From Bradyrhizobium sp. CCBAU 51627 (GTDB lineage Bacteria > Pseudomonadota > Alphaproteobacteria > Rhizobiales > Xanthobacteraceae), in contig NZ_LBJG01000091.1 in NCBI RefSeq assembly GCF_028128765.1, positions 1-64,000 of the forward strand: a stretch of DNA of 64,000 nucleotides, read 5' to 3'. The notes under the pieces are model-generated. The model was not told where the DNA came from, did not search any database, and saw nothing but the letters and a program-made list of their open reading frames with translations. Position 1 is the stretch's first letter, and every line of letters starts with the position of its first letter. The position numbers were made by a program, and so were the translations under genes. Below are positions 30,494-39,062 of this stretch, piece after piece.

Positions 30494-31747
30494 TCAACCC
30501 ATCTTGAGCTGATCGACGCCGACCAGCTTATTGTACACATAGTAGAGCAGCAGAGTCGCGGTGAGCAGGATAGCGCCAAGGGCTGAAGCCATACCCCAGT
30601 TGAGCTCCTCGTTCGTGTATCGTGCGATGAAGTAGGCGATCATCTGGTCGGACGGCCCGCCAACCAGCGCAGGCGTGAGGTAGTAGCCCAGACAAAGGAT
30701 GAAGGTTAGGAGGCAGCCGGCGGCGATCCCAGGTATCGTCTGAGGAAAATAAACCTTCCAAAATCCGTAGAATGGGCCGGCGCCAAGCGAGCGGGCAGCG
30801 CGGACATAGTTGGGCGAGATCGTTTTCATGACGCTGTAGATTGGCAGCAACGTGAGCGGCAGTTGGATATGCGTCATGGCCACTATCGTGCCAACCCGAT
30901 TGAAAATGAGCTCAGCGGGTTGCGATATGATATGCAACGTCATTAACACATCGTTGACTACCCCGTTAGACTGAAGCAGCACAACCCAGGCCGTGGTGCG
31001 CACCAGCAGAGAGGTCCAGAACGGCAGCACCACAAGCATCATCAGCAAGTTGCTGACCCTAGATGGCAACGTCGCCAGGAGATAGGCTAATGGGAAGCCC
31101 AGCAATAAGGTGATGGCGGTTACGCCGATGCTGATGCCGAACGTGCGCAGGAAGACGTCACGGAAGATCGCGCTATCCGTCGGCAAGGCGACGATCTGGC
31201 TGTCGGGGCCGTATTGATAATCGACCGAACGTAACAGGTAAGAGGGCGTGTAGGACGAACCTCCGCGCTTCAGCACGGCCCACACCTCGGGCTGAGCCCA
31301 GAGCGGATTGATTTCGATCAGCGCCGCTTTGTAGGGGCCGGTGGAAAGCGCATTCGCCTCCCGAGAGCTCGACGCTACTTGGCTGGCTGCGCCCGGCAGT
31401 TCGAAGTTAATCCGCTTTCCGATCGCGCCCGCCGTTTTTTGCGCCCAAGCGTGCTTGAGATCCGCAGCGAGAGCGGCATAGGCGCCCTCGCTGGGGAGAT
31501 CCTTGCCGTCCCAAGCGCTGAGCGCTGCCGCGGTTTGCGGCATCAGCTTCAACAGCGTATTGTCATGAACCGCGTCGAACATCATCCGGGCGATCGGAAA
31601 GATAAAGGTAATTAAGATAAACAGCAGGAGTGGCACCGCGAGGGCGAATGCCCTCAGCTTGCGCCGAGCCTCGACCCGCTGCAGGTTGATTCGCAACGGA
31701 ATATGGACTTCGGCGTTGCCGGCGACTTGGACGGCCATCGTCACCAT
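30494..31747 (-). CDS. ABC transporter permease, PotB-like with a long first periplasmic loop
   Basis: At 417 aa it is much longer than the usual 285-310 aa of PotB. The first membrane segment, ALAVPLLLFILITFIFPIA (about residues 36-54), is followed by some 135 mostly hydrophilic residues before the next at about 200. The core then resumes with ISIGVTAITLLLGFPLAYLLA and the EAA loop VRAARSLGAGPFYGFWKVY. The extra loop may contribute to substrate capture or docking of the binding protein. GAGGAG precedes the start; a second ATG three codons on is an alternative. It overlaps the PotC-like gene. Confidence 0.9.
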   Translation of the reverse strand: MVTMAVQVAGNAEVHIPLRINLQRVEARRKLRAFALAVPLLLFILITFIFPIARMMFDAVHDNTLLKLMPQTAAALSAWDGKDLPSEGAYAALAADLKHAWAQKTAGAIGKRINFELPGAASQVASSSREANALSTGPYKAALIEINPLWAQPEVWAVLKRGGSSYTPSYLLRSVDYQYGPDSQIVALPTDSAIFRDVFLRTFGISIGVTAITLLLGFPLAYLLATLPSRVSNLLMMLVVLPFWTSLLVRTTAWVVLLQSNGVVNDVLMTLHIISQPAELIFNRVGTIVAMTHIQLPLTLLPIYSVMKTISPNYVRAARSLGAGPFYGFWKVYFPQTIPGIAAGCLLTFILCLGYYLTPALVGGPSDQMIAYFIARYTNEELNWGMASALGAILLTATLLLYYVYNKLVGVDQLKMG

Positions 31748-31820
31748 CGACTCCTCAATTGTCTCTCTCAGAATGTCCGAAATGGCGAGGAGAACTGAAG
31801 TCCGCCTCGCCGCTCATTAG

Positions 31821-32891
31821 CTATTGCTGCACTACCCAAGCCGTAAACCGCTGGTTCAGTTCATCTCTTTTGTCGCCCCAGAAGGAGTAGTCAAACTCCA
31901 GACTATTAGCCATGTGAGCGGGCGAAGTGGTAAGGTTGGGCCCGATCGTCGGATCGACGAGCGCCATCGCATCCTTGTTAGCGGGACCATTGTTTCCGTA
32001 GCGCGTCATGTCAGCCTGCGGTTTGGGCGAACCGCCGAAGGCGAGGAATTTATAGGCCTCGTCCAGATGCCGAGCCCCCTTGGGAATCACCCAGAAGTCC
32101 AAGCTCAACATCTGGGCGTCCCACATAATCTCCAAAGGTAGGCCAGATTCCTTCACGGCGTTGTTGATGCTACCGGACCACGCAGTGGACATGACGACCT
32201 GGCCGTTCCCCAGCAACTGCGCGGGCTGCGTGCCGGCCGTCCACCAGATGACATCCTTTTTGATAGTGTCGAGCTTCTTGAAAGCACGATCGACGCCTGC
32301 TGGCGTGGCGAGAACCTTATAGACGTCCTTGATGAGCACGCCATCGGCGACAAGTGCCCATTCCAGATTGGAAGTTGGACCCTTTTGCATTGCGCGCTTC
32401 CCTGGGAATTTTTGTAAGTCGAAGAAGTCGGCAATGGTCTTCGGCCCATTCTTTAGCTTAGTTCTGTCATAGGCGATGACTGTGGAGGATGCATGATGCG
32501 GCACCCCGCAATCTAGCGTCTTGTCGTCCCCCAAGAATTTCGTCCGGTCAAGGCCCAGCCTATTCCAGTTGAGCGTCTCGACGAGTCCGTGAGAGCAAAG
32601 CTCCCCGATGCCGACACCCACGTCGAGCACGTCCCAGTTGACGGTGTTGGTCTGGACCATGGCGCGGACTTTCGAGACCTCGCCGTTCCACTGGTCCTCG
32701 GTGATTTTGATGCCGGTCGCCTTTGTAAAGGGCTCGAAGAAAGACTTACGCAGTTGCACGTCCTGGTAGCCCCCCCCCCAGGAGATGATCGTTAGTTGCT
32801 CGCTCGCGAAAGCAGGCCTTGGCGGCAACAACGCGCCCGCCGCGAAGCCTGCTGCGGCCAAGGCACCGGTAACCATCAATATTTTCCTCAT
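31821..32891 (-). CDS. ABC transporter substrate-binding protein, PotD-like
   Basis: The 356-aa periplasmic solute-binding protein has a Sec signal peptide (MRKILMVTGALAAAGFAAGA... cleaved near PAFA/SEQL). The mature start LTIISWGGGYQDVQLRKSF is the usual PotD/PotF fold entry, and EPFTKATGIKI is the family segment after it. GGGGAAG lies just before the ATG. It sits between the ATPase and the permeases in a four-gene importer operon. The co-located carnitine genes favour carnitine, betaine or a related cation as ligand over polyamines, but binding residues cannot settle this. A run of ten Cs on the plus strand falls inside the coding region at the WGGGY codons. Confidence 0.9.
   Translation of the reverse strand: MRKILMVTGALAAAGFAAGALLPPRPAFASEQLTIISWGGGYQDVQLRKSFFEPFTKATGIKITEDQWNGEVSKVRAMVQTNTVNWDVLDVGVGIGELCSHGLVETLNWNRLGLDRTKFLGDDKTLDCGVPHHASSTVIAYDRTKLKNGPKTIADFFDLQKFPGKRAMQKGPTSNLEWALVADGVLIKDVYKVLATPAGVDRAFKKLDTIKKDVIWWTAGTQPAQLLGNGQVVMSTAWSGSINNAVKESGLPLEIMWDAQMLSLDFWVIPKGARHLDEAYKFLAFGGSPKPQADMTRYGNNGPANKDAMALVDPTIGPNLTTSPAHMANSLEFDYSFWGDKRDELNQRFTAWVVQQ
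32770..32779. repeat. Homopolymer C10 (G10 in the coding strand) within the binding-protein gene
   Basis: The run lies in codons for WGGGY near the start of the mature binding protein. The present length keeps the frame. Tracts of this length are prone to slipped-strand mispairing. Confidence 0.6.
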
Positions 32892-32913
32892 CGTCCGCTT
32901 CCCCTGTTAGGCG

Positions 32914-32922
32914 CCCCCCCCC
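32914..32922. repeat. Homopolymer C9 in the leader of the binding-protein gene
   Basis: The run is about 22 bases upstream of the binding-protein start codon, between the ATPase stop and the GGGGAAG site. Length change here could alter spacing or structure of the leader. Confidence 0.5.
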
Positions 32923-32985
32923 AGAATGGGGACGGCTTTGCCGAAAACCTGACCATCGCCCTCGCGGCGAAGCCTCGAACCATCT

Positions 32986-34080
32986 TCATGACGCGTCGAA
33001 CGCCCGACAATCCTCCGTTTTCCAGCCGACGGTGATCGCCGCACCGGGCTCGAGCTGCACCACACCATCCGAATTCGGCAGCTTGATCACAAAGTCGTTT
33101 TGGTCACAGACCGAGATCCGCGCACGCACGTGGTCGCCCAGATAGATCACCTCCGCAATCTGCGCGCCGAAGACGTTGGGCAAGGAGCCCGGCGCAGGGC
33201 TCAGCTTCACTCGTTCAGGACGCAACGACAGCACGGCCGACCGACCGACTCCCGCGACATTGACAGTCGTCGCTCGCACGTTGCCCGCGCCTGGGACTTC
33301 CACTTCGCATATAGCGCCATTCATTGCGACGACCTTACCTTCCAGTCGGTTGTTCTCGCCGATGAATTGGGCCACGAAAGCGTTCTGCGGCCGTTCGTAC
33401 AGTTCGCTGGGCGCGGCGAGCTGCTGGATGACTCCATCATTAAACACAGCTATGCGGTCCGACATCGTCAACGCCTCGCTCTGGTCATGCGTCACATAAA
33501 CCAGAGTGACGCCGAGATCCTCGTGGATATGCTTGATCTCAAGCTGCATCTGCTCGCGCAGCTGCTTATCCAGCGCACCGAGCGGCTCATCCATCAGAAC
33601 GAGCTTGGGATCGAAGACGAGCGCGCGGGCAAGCGCGACACGTTGCTGCTGCCCCCCGGACAGCTGGCTTGGCCGGCGCTTACCGTGTGCACCAAGCTGA
33701 ACCATATCGAGCGCGCGCTTGATTCTGCTCTCAACGTCGGCCCTGCCGAGCCTGCGCACCTTGAGCGGGAAGGCGAGATTCTCCTCCACGGTCATGTGAG
33801 GGAAAAGCGCGTAGTTTTGGAACACCATGCCGATGTCGCGCTTATGCGGAGGCACGTTGTCGATCGAGCGCGCTCCCAGAAAGATAGAGCCCTGAGTGGG
33901 CATCTCGAAGCCTGCAAGCATCATGAGAGTCGTCGTCTTGCCGGAGCCGGAGGGCCCTAGCATAGTCAAGAACTCACCTCTCGCGATGTCCAAATTGAGA
34001 TTCTTAACGACCAGTGTTTCGCCGTCGTAAGTTTTCTGGATGTCGGAAAATTTCACGAAAGCATTATTCGCGTCCGGCAT
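32986..34080 (-). CDS. ABC transporter ATP-binding protein, PotA-like
   Basis: This is a 364-aa ATPase. Walker A is GPSGSGKTT (residues 42-50), the Q-loop is VFQNYALFPHMTV, the signature is LSGGQQQRVALARAL (from residue 140), and Walker B with D-loop is LVLMDEPLGALD. The H-loop is YVTHDQSEAL. The C-terminal 120 residues form the TOBE domain. The frame extends to 34257, but ATG at 34080 (MPDANNAFVKFSDIQKTY) has GAAGGGAA in front and matches family starts. It is the first gene of the importer operon: ATPase, binding protein, PotB-like, PotC-like, hydrolase, all on the minus strand with short gaps. Confidence 0.93.
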   Translation of the reverse strand: MPDANNAFVKFSDIQKTYDGETLVVKNLNLDIARGEFLTMLGPSGSGKTTTLMMLAGFEMPTQGSIFLGARSIDNVPPHKRDIGMVFQNYALFPHMTVEENLAFPLKVRRLGRADVESRIKRALDMVQLGAHGKRRPSQLSGGQQQRVALARALVFDPKLVLMDEPLGALDKQLREQMQLEIKHIHEDLGVTLVYVTHDQSEALTMSDRIAVFNDGVIQQLAAPSELYERPQNAFVAQFIGENNRLEGKVVAMNGAICEVEVPGAGNVRATTVNVAGVGRSAVLSLRPERVKLSPAPGSLPNVFGAQIAEVIYLGDHVRARISVCDQNDFVIKLPNSDGVVQLEPGAAITVGWKTEDCRAFDAS

Positions 34081-35568
34081 TTCCCTTCTCCCAGCTCCCG
34101 GCGACTGTTTCGCTAATGTGCCGCCAGTGACTGCCAGACCACGATTACTATTGGAGGCTTGCGTGCTGCCGAGCGCGCGGTGGAGACCGGAGGGGCAGGC
34201 CTGCATGAGACGTCTACGATTAATCAAATGGAGCATTCCTTCCCTACTCGCACTCAACTCTGCGACATTAGGGTCGCCAGAACATTTGTATGTTCACCGA
34301 AATATTACCGGGTCGCGCAAGCTGAATTTCATTGATATCGCCCCTCAAACAGCAGAAATCCTGCAGCCTACCCGGCAAAGCGCGATGATTTGTGCTCATC
34401 TACAACCGTGGCCTTGGGGCAATGAAGCCAGCAACGCATGGACGAGCTCATAGGAGTGCTCGTGCGATCGCTTGAGGTGGCGATTGCGTCTTTTCCGCCG
34501 CAAGGGCTCGAGCAAGACGCCATGCCGAAGACGCCCGGCCCCGAAGGTCTCATGTCGCAACCATGTATTTCGAGCAGTACGGCGAAAGTTGCCGCTTCGC
34601 GCAATTCGAGAATCGGTTCAGACCTGCGTGGCCGTCAATCATATGATTTCTCGCGGCCCGCCTCTTCGACTTGGAACGAGGCTGCCCAATGTGAAGACGG
34701 TGCGTCGTCTTGGATCACGTTACGCGCCGCGTCGCGAAGCTCTTGTCGCCGCGGATCTGCTCAACTTGGCCAATTGACTGGGGGGTGCGGTCGTCGCCGG
34801 ATTGGATAAAAGACCGGTGCACAGAATGTGAGACTTGGTCCTCGCGAACGGTCTACTGGGTTGCGGCGAGCGCTTGAGCTACGAACTGTGCACTCAACAC
34901 GTAGCCCATTTCAGGCCCAGTCTGCGGCCGCGGAATCGGTCCTGGATGCGCTCGACCTCAACAGTGTCGAGCACCTCCTTCATGGATACGGCGTCGTTAC
35001 TTTGCAAGGAATTCCAGCTTTGTAGGCCGAAATTAGGAAAAGGCTAAGAAATTAAGCCAATGCAATCACTCGACCGCCGCAGCTTATTCCGAAATGGCAT
35101 CCCGACGATTTACCACCTCATCGCCACGGCTCCTCTCTCGCTGTTTTCACTCTCTTAGATCGTGGTCGGGCGGCCAGCAAAACGAAAATCCTTCCCGCCG
35201 TTCTTTATTGGCCGAGTTAGACAGGTACCGGTGTCGAATTTCTTGACCGATATGATCGATAAACCTCGTGCGATTACCTAGTCGCGGCCGCAGCCGGTCA
35301 TAAGTCGAACTCTAGCCCGGCGATGATTGAGCACCTACCCGCCGCCACACGGGGCGGTAAGATCGATTTGGTCATACAGGTGGTCTCGACCACTCAATCG
35401 GAATCGACACAAACGCGAGCTTCGATGCTTTCACGAGCCTTTGTTGGGTTACGGCGAGTATTGTCAAAAGGCCCGTGTGCCCGCGCCTACCGCGCTTTCA
35501 TCGAGATCGAATTGCCTGCACCGGTCCGCGCCGCTAAGAACAATGCAACCAATTTCGGCGATAAAATA
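34081..35568. other. 1.5 kb without a recognisable gene
   Basis: This is upstream of the importer operon and downstream of the SDR gene. A 33-codon plus frame near 35060 begins MQSLDRRSLFRNG, resembling a Tat signal, but stops at once. It could be the remnant of another exported binding protein. No other frame is convincing. Confidence 0.35.
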
Positions 35569-36357
35569 CTAAGCAGTTGCGCCAAGATCGATCGGGAGGC
35601 AAACGCCATTGATCGCGGAAGCACCAGGACTTGCAAGGAAACCAATTGTTGCCGCGACCTCCCGAACGTCGACGAAGCGATCACCTGGTTGCCACGCGCG
35701 GAATTGCGCGATGACCTCGTCGGTGCTGATGCCTCGGCGTGTTGCTTGAGCCTCTACTTGGCCGCGCATTATCCCTGTTTCCATCCAGCCCGGCGCAACG
35801 GCGTTGACAGTCAGACCATGCGCAGCGCCCTCCCGCGCGGCAACACGCACCAGTCCGAGAACGCCGTGCTTAGCGGCGGTGTAAGCGACCTTCCCGGCCG
35901 CTCCGCTGTAGCTCGACACAGATGCTGTGACCACGACGCGGCCGCCGGGGGATCTCGTCAGAGCCTGCCATGCAGCCTTGATCGCGAAGAAGGGTCCGTC
36001 CAGCATCACCGACCGGAGCCGACTCCAATCTGCGTCTGGAAACTCATGGAGTGGGGCAACGAACTGACATCCCGCATTCAATACGAGAATGTCAAGGCGT
36101 CCAGCGGTTTTAACGACATGGGACACCATCTGCCGATTGCCTTCCGCGGTTGAGAGGTCCACGCGCAAGACATCCTCTCCGGCGATATCGACACCGTGCA
36201 CGTCAGCGCCGCGCTCCCGAAGATCGTCAACGATAGCTCTTCCAAGCCCGCCCGCTGCTCCAGTTACAAGTGCAACTCGTCCCTCAAGCGACCAGCTAGG
36301 TTCATACGACTGCTTTTGGTAATGCAGTGGCGACGCATTTTTGTTCACATGGCTCAT
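35569..36357 (-). CDS. SDR-family oxidoreductase (3-hydroxybutyrate dehydrogenase-like)
   Basis: This 262-aa classical SDR has the cofactor motif TGAAGGLG, LNAG in place of NNAG, the catalytic Ser region TASVSSYSG, and YTAAKHG with the Tyr-Lys pair. AVAPGWMETG follows. It is the third gene in line after BKACE copy B and carnitine dehydrogenase/thioesterase, 40 bp downstream of the latter. The BKACE reaction releases acetoacetate, so a 3-hydroxybutyrate dehydrogenase role is attractive. Another beta-hydroxy acid in the pathway is equally possible. The ribosome-binding site is weak (GAAGTAG). Confidence 0.87.
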   Translation of the reverse strand: MSHVNKNASPLHYQKQSYEPSWSLEGRVALVTGAAGGLGRAIVDDLRERGADVHGVDIAGEDVLRVDLSTAEGNRQMVSHVVKTAGRLDILVLNAGCQFVAPLHEFPDADWSRLRSVMLDGPFFAIKAAWQALTRSPGGRVVVTASVSSYSGAAGKVAYTAAKHGVLGLVRVAAREGAAHGLTVNAVAPGWMETGIMRGQVEAQATRRGISTDEVIAQFRAWQPGDRFVDVREVAATIGFLASPGASAINGVCLPIDLGATA

Positions 36358-36397
36358 GGAAATCTACTTCTTTTTTCTAGATTAAGTGCGCTCGTGC

Positions 36398-37873
36398 TCA
36401 GCGCATCCGGATGCTTGCGCCAGCACGGTCCGGTCGTGGCAGGCTTGCATGCAGCCGCGCCAGTTCTAGCAACCGCTCGCGCATTGGCCCCTGCACCGGT
36501 GCGCTGCGTCTACTTTTAGCGTCGACGTGAATCAGCATCTGCTCGCCCATCGCAGCCGGCTTGTCGCCCCCCTCGCGCTTGATTACGTGGAAGAGATGCA
36601 GCCGCTTGTCATCGGCGCCGAGAACCTGCGTAAACACCTCAACCCGGTCGCCGGCGTGAAGTTCACCCAGATGGGACAGGTGCGTTTCGACCGTGTAATA
36701 AGTCCCCCTGTCCTCCAGGTCTTCGCTATTCGCCCGGATATAGCGCCCGACCGTGCCGGTGGCGTCGCTGCAGAGCTGGAGATAAGTGCTCTCAGCGGCG
36801 TGTCCGTTGCCGTCTATCCAACTAGACGGGATCTCTCGCAGCGTCCGCAACGGGCCGGAATCATGAATGGACTCAGGAGCGCGAGCGCGAAGCCCCTGTT
36901 CCCAGCGCGCGAGCGTCTCGCCTGGTCCGTAGCCCTGTGAGCGCAGCCCGTGCAGCAGGGCCACAAGCAAGTCGTCCCGCTTATGTTCGAGGGGCACGGG
37001 CAGCGGGTCGGCCTCTGCTTGCGCGTTTGCCTGCTCGACCACTTTGTCAAGGAATGCGGCGTCCATTTCGGGCTTTTCGGTGAGCCATGACCATGGCAAC
37101 TTAAATGCCCATTGCTCCATAGACTCGCGAATACCGGTCCCGCCGCCAGCCATGCGGTAGGAACCGATGCCGGCTCGGATCAGCGCCCACGAGAAGCGGA
37201 CCGCATCGTCAATGTCCTGCAAAGTCGCAAGATTGTCGCGCACCAGCCAGAGCGCCTCGCGCGAGATCGCATCCTGCAGCCGGTTCGCGATAGATCCGTC
37301 CACTTCTTTGCGTACCACGAGCGGGTGCATCCCAATTGCCCGGTAGATGGCCGCTGCCTGCTCCAACGCCTCGGACGCGGTGCGCTCACCGGCGCACAGT
37401 TCAACAAGAGGCAGCATGTACACAGGATGGAACGGGTGCGCGACGAGCAGGCACTCGGGACGGTCCATTTTCGCCTGCAGCAGAGACGGCCCGAGCCCCG
37501 AGCTCGAGGAACAGATTAGAGTCCCAGGCGCTGTCGACCGGCTAGCGGCCGCGAGCAGCTGTTGCTTGAGTTCCAGGCGCTCCGGCACGGATTCGTGCAC
37601 GAGCTCCACGCCACGCACAGCGTCCGCGACTGACTCGACCACCGTCAGCGCCCCCTCCGGCGGCAGCGTGACAAGCGTCAGTTGTCGATATGCCCGCCGC
37701 GCGTTGGCCAGCACCTTCTTCACATGCTCGACGGCATTTGACGCAGGGTCGTATAGCCGCACGTCAACCCCATTAAGAATGAAGCGCGCCGCCCAACCGC
37801 CTCCGATGATACCGCCCCCGAGGAGCCCGACTTGCCTGGGAAACTTCTGGACGGGCTCCATTTCCCCAATCAT
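36398..37873 (-). CDS. lcdH: L-carnitine 3-dehydrogenase fused to a thioesterase domain
   Basis: About 491 aa. The N-terminal half is a 3-hydroxyacyl-CoA-dehydrogenase-type NAD enzyme (VGLLGGGIIGGGWAARF; VAHPFHPVYMLPLVEL; RKEVDGSIANRLQDA) with the features of L-carnitine dehydrogenase, which oxidises carnitine to 3-dehydrocarnitine. The last 150 residues form a hot-dog thioesterase (SWIDGNGHAAESTYLQL, YTVETHLSHLGELHAGD), matching rhizobial fusions in which this domain hydrolyses betainyl-CoA to glycine betaine. BKACE copy B ends just upstream and supplies the missing middle step. The start at 37873 is preferred to the longer frame reaching 37927, which would overlap the BKACE gene. Confidence 0.88.
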   Translation of the reverse strand: MIGEMEPVQKFPRQVGLLGGGIIGGGWAARFILNGVDVRLYDPASNAVEHVKKVLANARRAYRQLTLVTLPPEGALTVVESVADAVRGVELVHESVPERLELKQQLLAAASRSTAPGTLICSSSSGLGPSLLQAKMDRPECLLVAHPFHPVYMLPLVELCAGERTASEALEQAAAIYRAIGMHPLVVRKEVDGSIANRLQDAISREALWLVRDNLATLQDIDDAVRFSWALIRAGIGSYRMAGGGTGIRESMEQWAFKLPWSWLTEKPEMDAAFLDKVVEQANAQAEADPLPVPLEHKRDDLLVALLHGLRSQGYGPGETLARWEQGLRARAPESIHDSGPLRTLREIPSSWIDGNGHAAESTYLQLCSDATGTVGRYIRANSEDLEDRGTYYTVETHLSHLGELHAGDRVEVFTQVLGADDKRLHLFHVIKREGGDKPAAMGEQMLIHVDAKSRRSAPVQGPMRERLLELARLHASLPRPDRAGASIRMR

Positions 37874-37886
37874 GCTCTTTGATCTC

Positions 37887-38777
37887 TCAGGCATGAACTT
37901 TGAGCTTGAGCTTCTCACGCATCTCATCCGGACTCAGGACGCGCACCCCCATCCGCTCGAGAATCTCTACTGCCCGCCGTACGAGCTCGGCATTGGTGGC
38001 CAGCCTTCCACGAGAGAGATACAGATTGTCCTCTAACCCCACCCGCACGTTAGCGCCGGCCAAAGGCGACAACGCAGCATACGGGAGCTGCATCGGGCCG
38101 ATTGAGAAAGCCGAATAAATGGCCTGTTTCGGGAGCAGGTGCACCATCGCCATCAGCGTGGTCAAATCCGTCGGCGCGCCGTTACCCGTGCCCATACAGA
38201 ACTGGTACAGCGGGACACCATCAATCAGCCCATCTTTGACGAGATCATTCGCCAACACCAAATGACCGGTATCGAACACCTCAAGTTCGGGCTTCACTCC
38301 AATCTCTTTGCAGCGCGCAGCCATCGCGCGCAGCATACCCACGGTGTTGATCATGACGCCCTCGACGTGGCCCTTGCCGCTCTTTGAGCCGCAATCCAGC
38401 GTGCAGATCTCGGGGCGGAGTTCCTCGATGTGTACGAGCCGCTCACTCGCGGTTGCCATCCACGTTCCCGATGCCAGCGGCAGCGGAGCTTCCGGACCAC
38501 CCAGCACAATGCCGCAACCCTCACCCGTGGTCAGATTGAGCACCGGATTCACATCCGACCGCCGAATGCGCTGCACCACATCCCGCCACAGCGCCGGATC
38601 CAGCGAGCCCTCCCGGGTCTTGAGATCACGCACGTGGAGATGCACTGCTGCCGCTCCTGCACGCGTAGCCTCAATCGCTGATTCAGCGATCTGCTCTGGG
38701 GTCACCGGCACGTTCTTCTGCCTCGGCGCGCCCCCGCCCCCTGTAATCGCACACGTTATGAACACCTCGGAAATCAT
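37887..38777 (-). CDS. BKACE (DUF849) enzyme, likely 3-dehydrocarnitine cleavage, copy B
   Basis: This 296-aa Zn enzyme starts MISEVFITCA with GGAG eight bases upstream. The Zn ligands are H46 and H48 in AAAVHLHVRD and the Glu in VGLEDNLYLSRG (E249). In Pseudomonas the BKACE member CdhC cleaves 3-dehydrocarnitine with acetyl-CoA to betainyl-CoA and acetoacetate. Here the gene is about 13 bp from a carnitine dehydrogenase/thioesterase fusion, which carries the preceding and following steps, so this function is strongly suggested by context. It is a close paralogue of copy A at 23921-24832. The two could differ in chain length or head group. Confidence 0.88.
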   Translation of the reverse strand: MISEVFITCAITGGGGAPRQKNVPVTPEQIAESAIEATRAGAAAVHLHVRDLKTREGSLDPALWRDVVQRIRRSDVNPVLNLTTGEGCGIVLGGPEAPLPLASGTWMATASERLVHIEELRPEICTLDCGSKSGKGHVEGVMINTVGMLRAMAARCKEIGVKPELEVFDTGHLVLANDLVKDGLIDGVPLYQFCMGTGNGAPTDLTTLMAMVHLLPKQAIYSAFSIGPMQLPYAALSPLAGANVRVGLEDNLYLSRGRLATNAELVRRAVEILERMGVRVLSPDEMREKLKLKVHA

Positions 38778-39062
38778 TCCACCGTCTCCTGTCACTGAAA
38801 GCCTGAACCAGCCCCAGGGCGGGACGGATCAAGTGATAAGTTTGCTTCTCGAATAAATACCGGCCGGAGCGATCTGCATTTAAGCAATATCGCAGGTCGC
38901 TGCGCAGTAATGCTGCGCTTGACTGCCCCTACGCGACGTTTTCACCTTCTCAACTTTTACCCTGAGAGCGGCCGTCGCAAATCTAGCAGGCCGCTGAAAA
39001 AGGCGCTCGTCGCGGACGGGCGATCGTGATTCATTGGCTTCGACGAGATTCGGAGATGGTGC

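Noticed and set aside
35323..36153. Long plus-strand frame (276 codons) opposite the SDR gene
   Set aside because: The minus strand encodes a complete SDR with all motifs; the plus frame is its antisense shadow, rich in Arg, Cys and Pro.
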